From IMG/VR virus record IMGVR_UViG_3300021088_000031, positions 1 through 24,637 of that record: a stretch of DNA of 24,637 bases. One strand, 5' to 3'. A model generated the notes under the pieces. The model made no database searches. It was not told where the DNA came from and was given only the letters and a program-made list of their open reading frames with translations. Position numbers and translations under genes: made by a program. Source of the stretch: a virus. Below are positions 19,701 through 24,637 of the stretch, piece after piece. Every line of letters starts with the position of its first letter. Position 1 is the first letter of the stretch.

Positions 19701-21392
19701 GTCGTTATCCAAAGCTACGCCACCTTCAAAATCACCGCCAAAAACAAAATTATCTGAAAATATACAACTACTTATGTTATTATTGCCGCCCTCTACCCGT
19801 ATGCCCCTTCCACATAAAAAGGCAACACAGCCGTTTATGATATTGTATTCTGACCTATAATCAAAATTATATCCGATTGCACAGTATTCCGCTATATTCC
19901 CTGTCAACGTCATACCGTAATGTGTTGATACGCTAACAGGATTGTCCAGTCCGTTTAATGTGGAATAAACCCCTTGACCCAATCTGTGAAACCCGCAGAA
20001 GGATATGTCTATGTTATCGTATTCTGCCCCGGTTGGATAATGCCCCTTAACATCTATTCCGTGCTGTGCGGTTTGAGTAGTGTCGCCAGTGCCCCAAAAA
20101 CCAACATTTTTAATTTTAACAAAACTACCTTCTATAGAAAAAATAGCGGAATCCACGGTTGTTTTTATAGAACCCAAACTGTCGATACCGCACCCTATTA
20201 TTACAGCATTTGCGGGAACATGGATAACCTTGCTTACAATATACCCCCCGCGCGATAATACTATCGGGTATCCGCTATTCACGGCATTTTGCAACGCTGT
20301 TGTTGCGTCACTGCTGTGTGTAGCCCCGAATTGTTCCGGTGTTTTAAAAGGCACTTGAACTTCGGGGGCATACCCGGCAAGATTAGCTGCAAGTCTGCTT
20401 TTTGATACAAGGGCATTAGTAGATGCGGTATCAGCAGATAACGTTCTGTCTGCTGTTAAATCACCACCACCCAGTGTGCCGTACCCTGTTGTTATATTGC
20501 GGGATGTAGGTACATATCCCGCTCCTAAAACCGCATTTACGCTATCTACGTACTTTTTATCAACGATAGAATAAACACTTTGACTATATAATGCGTGATA
20601 GTTACCATTATAAGCCGCTGGGGCGTTTTGAAATTGCCATGAGAAAAATTGTCCCCCAGTATATGCCCCCGTAGTAGCCACCTGGCAATTAAAGCCACTG
20701 CCAGCACCTCCAAGTGCTAAAGGATTTGCCAAAACAAGAACATCGTTAACGCCTTGTCTCGCGCCACCATTGGTTATAATAACTGACGTTACAGCACCTC
20801 CAAATACAGTAATAGTAGCCGTGGGATTAATGCCTGAAGGCCTTGCGCTATTAAACAGTACCACCAATGGATAAATACCATCAACATATAAGCTGCCGCC
20901 TACTATATTTTTGGTAGTCAGCGCCGGTAATCCCGTAGTAAAAATAGGCTCTGAAATACCTCCTGTCAACACATCCCCATTAGCAGACATTGCCAACACA
21001 TTATTAACTATAAAAGGCGAATAGAAGCCTAAAGTACCATTACCCGTCCCCGATACACTTAATTGCTGTATGGATGCCTGTTTTGTTATAAGATTGTTTA
21101 ATGTTGCTAAGTTGCTTATTGAAATATTTGCTCCTACAAAGGCATTTGCTGTTGCTGTTTGGTCAATAGTTAGGTTGGCATGTTGTAGGACGGTGGTGTT
21201 TTGGATTAGGTTTTGCCGGGCCGCGTTGGTATTCCATAAATATTTAAAACTGCCAAAAATGCCCGGATAAAAATATCTTAATGAATCCTGATTTGAAACA
21301 CCTGGGTTTGGTGCGTTCCATTGCGGTGTTACTTGCCCCTTAACCGAAACAGTCAGGATAAAAAGCGTTACAATTAAAATTATTTTTTTCAT
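16764..21392 (-). CDS. Large tailspike/tail-fibre-like protein with beta-helix and signal peptide, 1542 aa
   Basis: The protein begins with a clear Sec signal peptide (MKKIILIVTLFILTVSVKGQ), unusual for a phage tail protein. Residues ~185-240 contain a G-rich beta module (ATITVFGGAVTSVIITNGG). From ~345, FKTPEQFGATHSSDATTALQ opens a pectate-lyase-type right-handed beta-helix reaching ~680, with the polar, repetitive turns of tailspikes. Residue ~860 has the phage-fibre motif GTDKSTKIATTAFV, followed by Ser/Thr/Gly-rich repeats and a C-terminal cap with GMTAYVTDALTPSFG and VGGGTIVTKAFYNGTNWIAE, as in many fibre tips. Such proteins bind and sometimes cleave surface polysaccharide. A strong terminator lies just before its start codon, so expression depends on readthrough or an unseen promoter. 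Many short frames on the opposite strand are shadows. Confidence 0.85.
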   Translation of the reverse strand: MKKIILIVTLFILTVSVKGQVTPQWNAPNPGVSNQDSLRYFYPGIFGSFKYLWNTNAARQNLIQNTTVLQHANLTIDQTATANAFVGANISISNLATLNNLITKQASIQQLSVSGTGNGTLGFYSPFIVNNVLAMSANGDVLTGGISEPIFTTGLPALTTKNIVGGSLYVDGIYPLVVLFNSARPSGINPTATITVFGGAVTSVIITNGGARQGVNDVLVLANPLALGGAGSGFNCQVATTGAYTGGQFFSWQFQNAPAAYNGNYHALYSQSVYSIVDKKYVDSVNAVLGAGYVPTSRNITTGYGTLGGGDLTADRTLSADTASTNALVSKSRLAANLAGYAPEVQVPFKTPEQFGATHSSDATTALQNAVNSGYPIVLSRGGYIVSKVIHVPANAVIIGCGIDSLGSIKTTVDSAIFSIEGSFVKIKNVGFWGTGDTTQTAQHGIDVKGHYPTGAEYDNIDISFCGFHRLGQGVYSTLNGLDNPVSVSTHYGMTLTGNIAEYCAIGYNFDYRSEYNIINGCVAFLCGRGIRVEGGNNNISSCIFSDNFVFGGDFEGGVALDNDGHSTVTGTSFNHCGQAGIFTDGITLGYTFASCNVYSNIYLANSTGIRFENLNTGTTALYVQNCTNTTFHNTQWNVTPSFNLSWNGTSNTGTNSVVDFFGDIWIATPPVASSTLVFNKIRNGLTLDYTPNTLTFSGADSLLVRNKLTGNVGEIAMTNWLENQVSVQQAGAGLWTAGTGEFDGGFLKMNNTTSNILLFNPTNIVAPPSFTTRSVGTRIVIAPAITGSTTDYGFGEDSGVLWSSVATTSQSFKWYGGVTLAATLSGTGVFTPISIGSAVTATTQIGTDKSTKIATTAFVGNNFATITNPTFTGTVTLASGTTTVAPLVIPVAVGLLVSPLSGSIENDGTNLYYTNSLNSRSALQTTVNLQTTLSASATQYPSSTAVQNYVTGLGYLSASATTLPASFVNSSLTSVGTLGSLAVTATVTAGKIDVGALTYSDTNILGIFQSSANTYNQLIIQNSNSGSAASSDVVVNNNNSTATTFYGDFGMNSSGWVGSGALNVANNVYLTSTSADLAIGTTTSNAIHFVVNNGATDAMTISSAGVTTIPGLNIAGGIVQTSSAGVLSSSVNIAGVSGGRTLTGGTGITDILTLQGTSGNGTSTSAAIDFNVGNAGATVAGAILNNGWWGFGTGAPTNLVTLASLSSGAQQAWYNSTDQTTNYSRLVVTQPALSTNGFWTFTSQGGGTLNVTGLKGFEFSNSTYSDLRLAGGGTSNSAAMYFSGSNNSTVGFQGLQFNYNIAGTISSGITPATNFFLNNGVGTGTSGWKVGWFQAYDAGTGSGTKMLIDAGTNSANTGAIASYTSKFSVDNNGLLYFAATAGTANQVPIVNSGGTGMTWTSNIIQSNVANTFTTFQTISSVAPQLIFNRTTMAGGVANIPYQSAGVTKWTVGLNNTSDDNYVIGNATTGHADVTFNNTTDNAAFFATVQLKGYTVATLPTGVTGMTAYVTDALTPSFGITLVGGGTIVTKAFYNGTNWIAE

Positions 21393-21403
21393 ATTTTTTT
21401 TAA

Positions 21404-21440
21404 TAAAAAAAGCGGCACACTCCCAAAGGAATATGCCGCT
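21404..21440 (-). terminator. Strong terminator directly upstream of the tailspike gene
   Basis: AGCGGCA and TGCCGCT (21411-21417 and 21434-21440) form a 7-bp stem with 16-nt loop, followed on the minus strand by TTTTTTT. The T tract ends about 12 bp before the ATG at 21392, and the hairpin starts 23 bp after the Com-like gene. Confidence 0.85.
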
Positions 21441-21463
21441 CTTGGCGATCTCTTTTTAACCCG

Positions 21464-21598
21464 TTAAACTTTCTTACGTTCCCTTTTTACAAGCCTCGGT
21501 AACTTGTTTATAGTACCGCAATGTGGACACTTAATATCGACCCGGTAATCACTTTCACAAATCTTTTTTTTACACGATATGCAGCGTCTTTCTGTCAC
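21464..21598 (-). CDS. Com-like small zinc-finger protein, 44 aa, GTG start
   Basis: Two Cys pairs (CISC at 6-9 and CPHC at 24-27) separated by a short loop, plus a basic tail (PRLVKRERKKV), match the size and pattern of Com, the zinc-finger protein that in phage Mu activates translation of mom mRNA. Here no mom-like gene is visible, so the target is unknown. The start is GTG at 21598, because an in-frame TGA lies directly before it; no ATG is available. It follows the 49-aa gene without a gap and ends before the terminator at 21404-21440. Confidence 0.75.
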   Translation of the reverse strand: MTERRCISCKKKICESDYRVDIKCPHCGTINKLPRLVKRERKKV

Positions 21599-21748
21599 TC
21601 ACAAATATAAATTTTTAATCTTATTTTTAAACAACATTATTAGCTTAATTATTAATGGCTTTTGCCATTCATTTTGGCAAAATTCAAAAATTAATTTTGG
21701 CTTTACTTTGATAACGCGCTCGTCTGATAACCAATCTATATTTCTCAT
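21599..21748 (-). CDS. Hypothetical small phage protein, 49 aa
   Basis: ATG at 21748 lies one base after the stop of the structural gene at 21750, and TGA at 21599 directly abuts the GTG of the Com-like gene in the same frame. The product is basic with a hydrophobic middle (KPLIIKLIMLFKNKIKNLYL) that could be a short amphipathic membrane helix. No family is recognised. A fusion with the Com-like protein through the TGA is conceivable but needs readthrough. Confidence 0.65.
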   Translation of the reverse strand: MRNIDWLSDERVIKVKPKLIFEFCQNEWQKPLIIKLIMLFKNKIKNLYL

Positions 21749-21749
21749 G

Positions 21750-22451
21750 TTAAGTTGAAATAACTAACTGAATATTATCGGCTAAATGACCCGTTCCATC
21801 ATCATCAATATTGATAGAAATACTGTCGGGTATTTCGTCAATAACTTCGGTAATATTTATAGTTGCCGACACTGTTAAATCCTGGTAGCTAAGCGGTGAA
21901 TTAGTAGCCACTTTAAACACCGCACCCGGCGCAAATGTTGATGTAAAAGTATCACCAACATTATAACATGAACCGGCTGATACAGGCGTTACACCCGTAA
22001 CAACTCCACCTAAAACAACTATAGTTACAGTGCCCCCGCTTCCAATGCCATTAGGGCTATAAACACCGGTGTTATTAATAACCGCTTTTGCTGTATATGT
22101 GCCATCCGACGCCGATGTAGCAGCCGTTTTTATCGAAGCTGTTAACAAGCCGCCGCCCGTTATTTTTCTAACTGAAAAACGCGGTATCTGTCCAAATGAA
22201 CTGTATAAAGTTTGAAAGGCAGTTAATGCAATTGGGTTAACTGTCGTTCCGGCTGGATAGTTAATCCTGCTTGGCGTTATACCGGCAGCCATCAAGGCTA
22301 ACACCCAATCCCGGTAAACAAGTTGGGTTGCTTCTGTTATTGCGAATGGTGCCGAATAAGCTACCGTATCATTAAGCACAATATCGGCCCCATCATTGGA
22401 AGCCATACTGTCAACCACCCACATATTACGCCTGCCGTTGCTCTGTCCCAT
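21750..22451 (-). CDS. Phage structural (tail appendage) protein, 233 aa
   Basis: Beta-rich Gly/Thr/Ser composition throughout. The module TVTIVVLGGVVTGVTPVSAG with NVGDTF following (residues ~145-175) is the same type as the one in the tailspike at residues ~185-240. Such GaVtsVtvtnxGxgYxvGD modules are typical of phage tail fibres and baseplate appendages. It starts one base after the stop of the 604-aa tail protein, so it is co-transcribed with it. No enzyme motif is seen. Confidence 0.75.
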   Translation of the reverse strand: MGQSNGRRNMWVVDSMASNDGADIVLNDTVAYSAPFAITEATQLVYRDWVLALMAAGITPSRINYPAGTTVNPIALTAFQTLYSSFGQIPRFSVRKITGGGLLTASIKTAATSASDGTYTAKAVINNTGVYSPNGIGSGGTVTIVVLGGVVTGVTPVSAGSCYNVGDTFTSTFAPGAVFKVATNSPLSYQDLTVSATINITEVIDEIPDSISINIDDDGTGHLADNIQLVIST

Positions 22452-22452
22452 A

Positions 22453-24267
22453 TTATGCGCCTATTGGCCCTTTAAAAAATAATGTAACTATTGATAATTG
22501 TCTATTTTCGCGCTGGCCACCTAACCCGCTTCCGTCAGTGTTGCCGCCTGCTATTTTAATTGTTTGGCTATCGTGAATGCCGTCACCCCCGGGGCCATCT
22601 TGTGTTCCAAGCAGACCACCACCAGCTCTATTTCCGGCTACTGTACCTTGTGTTTTTCCGCGTATTGGATCAACTTCATTAAGGGACGATGATGCGCTAT
22701 TGGTGGTATTTATAGGGTGACTATGTGGTGCTAAATTTGAAATACTGTCCCTGGTATGATCAGTGCCAACCATAGGATTATTTGGATTGGTTGAAGGAGT
22801 AACAAATTGATCATAACCAGTATAACCGTTTTGAGTAACATTCCACGCTGAAATGCCTATATAGTTAGTATTGGTTGATTGGCAATATCCAATAGCAACG
22901 GTACCGCCCCTATTTACCGTTCCATTTCTTCCATCACACATACGACACATGTAATATTCGCTCCCTATCTTTCCAAATCCGGTTGACAAATCCCAATCCC
23001 TTTCAAAATCTGTATCGTCATTTGCTTCCCACATACCTATATCATTTTGTCCGTACCTACTAACAATGTCTAAAGAAGGTGACCCTGATGGTGCTTCATC
23101 ATATTGCAGGTAATCAAAAAGTATGTCAGCAGTTGCCGTTCCGATTGTTATTCCAGTTACATATAGGGTTTGGGGTCCCAAAAATAAAATCTTTCTATCC
23201 TGGTTATAGCCCTGGTTATTTGATGGAACGGGTATAACGTCCGAAAATACCTCACTGCCTCCAGGCGTAATACCAACCTTTAAAGTAAATGGCGTTCCAC
23301 TTGTAAGGTTAACAGATATATTTTTTAATAATGTATATTTTTTAAATATGCCAACGACATTAAAATCAGCCGCCCGGTCAAAATAGTTTTCTGATAATTC
23401 CACTACGGTAAACCCTTTAGGCGGTGTTGTACCTGTTTTTAAGGACTGTAAAAAAAGATTATTTGATTCTACTATGGTCATTGTCAGGCCTACAAACTGT
23501 GTGCCTAACGGGTCTGTTCTTTTTACTTCCCACTTAGCCGATTGCGGGTTTTGGTAGGAAACGCCGTCAATTTCAATTTGATCGCACCCAAAAGCCCAAT
23601 TAACCTTATCGCTCATCCAAGTGGGAACACCGGCAAAGCCACGGTTTGAACCTATGTAAAGCATAAATTCACGGCGCGGTACTGAATTTAATTTTGTTGG
23701 GTTATATTCTTCGTCAGTATAAACTACGTTTTCAAATGCCGGGCTAAACTCTCCTGGAGGTATATTGCCCTCAACCCTCAAATTAAACGTTAAAAACGTG
23801 CCATCGGTGTGTTGAAAAACTACACCAAATCTATTTTGGCTATTAGTGTATTGAAACAATAATGTTTGGGGCCAAACCGATGCAACGCCTATCGGGCGTG
23901 ATTGATATATTTGTACGGTTTCGCTGTCATCAGTGTATTTTATTTCAGCATAATAATTGCCTGCGGCAAATTCATTCCAGTTAATTTCAAATTCATAACA
24001 GGTATAAGTTTGACCTATAATTGAGGTAACCGGCGTTGACGGATCAATGGTAGCTTTAACAATTCCTTTGTAATCGTAAATATATAAAACAGGTGCCCAA
24101 TCACTGAAACATTGCAGGTATTCTATATCATCAGTTTGTCTTTTTTGCAGATATGGGATAAGGTCGTTTTGATAATCAAACGGCACCGAATTATAATTGC
24201 TCGGAAACGTTTGAATAAGCTGCATTGCCAGGGAATTAATGGGGGGATATAGAAATTGTTTTGCCAT
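22453..24267 (-). CDS. Tail/baseplate appendage protein with tail-collar-like C-terminus, 604 aa
   Basis: The N-terminal ~400 residues are beta-sandwich-like with many aromatic residues (YAEIKYTDDSETVQIYQSRP) and look structural. The C-terminal ~150 residues resemble the phage tail-collar domain: GFGKIGSEYYMCRMCDGRNG, then a His-containing region NLAPHSHPINTT, then a Gly/Asn-rich end with AGNRAGGGLLGTQDG. Such domains sit at receptor-binding tips. In this order it is likely a distal tail or receptor-binding protein preceding the tailspike. No signal peptide is present, in contrast to the tailspike. Confidence 0.8.
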   Translation of the reverse strand: MAKQFLYPPINSLAMQLIQTFPSNYNSVPFDYQNDLIPYLQKRQTDDIEYLQCFSDWAPVLYIYDYKGIVKATIDPSTPVTSIIGQTYTCYEFEINWNEFAAGNYYAEIKYTDDSETVQIYQSRPIGVASVWPQTLLFQYTNSQNRFGVVFQHTDGTFLTFNLRVEGNIPPGEFSPAFENVVYTDEEYNPTKLNSVPRREFMLYIGSNRGFAGVPTWMSDKVNWAFGCDQIEIDGVSYQNPQSAKWEVKRTDPLGTQFVGLTMTIVESNNLFLQSLKTGTTPPKGFTVVELSENYFDRAADFNVVGIFKKYTLLKNISVNLTSGTPFTLKVGITPGGSEVFSDVIPVPSNNQGYNQDRKILFLGPQTLYVTGITIGTATADILFDYLQYDEAPSGSPSLDIVSRYGQNDIGMWEANDDTDFERDWDLSTGFGKIGSEYYMCRMCDGRNGTVNRGGTVAIGYCQSTNTNYIGISAWNVTQNGYTGYDQFVTPSTNPNNPMVGTDHTRDSISNLAPHSHPINTTNSASSSLNEVDPIRGKTQGTVAGNRAGGGLLGTQDGPGGDGIHDSQTIKIAGGNTDGSGLGGQRENRQLSIVTLFFKGPIGA

Positions 24268-24282
24268 TTATTTGCTATAAAT

Positions 24283-24637
24283 TTAGTGAATTAAATTCAA
24301 CATATTGTTTTGTGGTGTAAGCAATAATTTATATTCTCTTTGTTTGTTTTTTGCAGGGTCAAAACTTGCCGAAATTAAGAAGCCATAATAAGTATTTCCA
24401 TCAACTTCAAAGCTGATATAGCCCGTTGGAAACATCGTTAAAAGTTTCAAAATATTGATTGGTAAATCGGTTGTAATGGTCGCCACATAAGGTAAAAATA
24501 AAGCCGTTGGTAAAGTTGAGATATCAACAGGTGCGCTTTCAGAAACCGAAACGCCGCTTGTGTTTATAGTTACCAATCCAATACTTTTTAAGGCTTCGGC
24601 AACAAGTATTTGCCCCTCCCATTTATCAAGCATCCCT
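24283..24637 (-). CDS. C-terminal part of a tail protein (start probably outside the window)
   Basis: The frame is open to the right edge; an internal Met at 24633 would give 116 aa, but the protein probably extends further. The end, FEVDGNTYYGFLISASFDPA and then QREYKLLLTPQNNML, resembles the C-terminal region of large Bacteroidota phage tail proteins, as I recall it. It lies 15 bp before the 604-aa tail protein. Confidence 0.65.
   Translation of the reverse strand, partial: GMLDKWEGQILVAEALKSIGLVTINTSGVSVSESAPVDISTLPTALFLPYVATITTDLPINILKLLTMFPTGYISFEVDGNTYYGFLISASFDPAKNKQREYKLLLTPQNNMLNLIH

Noticed and set aside
17142-21270. Numerous plus-strand frames of 60-101 codons inside the tailspike gene
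   Set aside because: All lie within the 4.6-kb minus-strand gene with strong repetitive tail-fibre composition; they are antisense shadows.
16764-21392. Diversity-generating retroelement acting on the tail-fibre gene
   Set aside because: No reverse transcriptase gene and no template-repeat copy of the fibre C-terminus is visible in the window.
1-24637. CRISPR array or complete tRNA gene
   Set aside because: No regularly spaced repeats and no full cloverleaf were found; only the tRNA 3'-end-like stretch after the integrase is present.

Overview
The window reads as a temperate tailed phage (or prophage) of a Bacteroidota host, most likely a Sphingobacteriaceae-type bacterium such as Mucilaginibacter or Pedobacter. 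The evidence is a low-GC, tightly packed array of small genes; leaders that are A/T-rich and mostly lack Shine-Dalgarno sequences; promoters that fit the Bacteroidota pattern TTTG-N19-TAnnTTTG; signal peptides ending in -GQ or -AQ; and a set of recognisable phage families. The host assignment is inference from these features, not from a database search.

Layout from left to right. Positions 1-422 hold the C-terminal catalytic part of a tyrosine integrase on the plus strand, followed at once by a short sequence resembling a tRNA 3' end (candidate att core) and a bidirectional terminator. From 506 to 10256 lies a long, almost entirely minus-strand early/accessory region. It holds about 30 small proteins, mostly unknown, many joined by 4-bp ATGA overlaps. 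Recognisable ones are a GGKREG-type basic protein, a RadC/JAMM-domain protein, two signal-peptide proteins and a Lar-type zinc-ribbon protein. The region is broken by a 445-bp noncoding gap (4292-4736) that holds a long three-step inverted repeat, a candidate structured RNA. At 10257-10404 two divergent promoters face away from each other and serve the early operon and a Cro/XRE-like regulator (10405-10608), a lysis-lysogeny-type switch. Next come a minus-strand LuxR-type HTH/membrane-protein cassette (10671-11379) and a two-gene plus-strand operon (11460-12150).

Positions 12244-16733 form the lysis/lysogenic-conversion block on the minus strand: a small lipoprotein, a holin-like membrane protein, a secreted DNA/RNA non-specific endonuclease, two exported small proteins, a GH24 lysozyme and a membrane coiled-coil protein. 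Inserted among them on the plus strand, with its own promoter and terminator, is a Thg1-like 3'-5' nucleotidyltransferase (13985-14719), a gene for tRNA 5'-end addition or repair. Positions 16764-24637 hold tail genes on the minus strand: a 1542-residue tailspike/fibre with a beta-helix region and an unexpected signal peptide, a Com-like zinc finger, a small protein, two appendage proteins and the end of another tail protein.

Several small genes are too short for a usual length cut-off but are supported by overlaps and composition (7917-8066, 9578-9724, 10083-10256, 10671-10763, 21464-21598, 21599-21748). At least two genes carry in-frame nonsense codons without frameshifts (TAG at 3485; TAA at 7912 and TGA at 7750). 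This suggests a partly decaying prophage or sequence errors, and cannot be explained by reassignment of a single stop codon.
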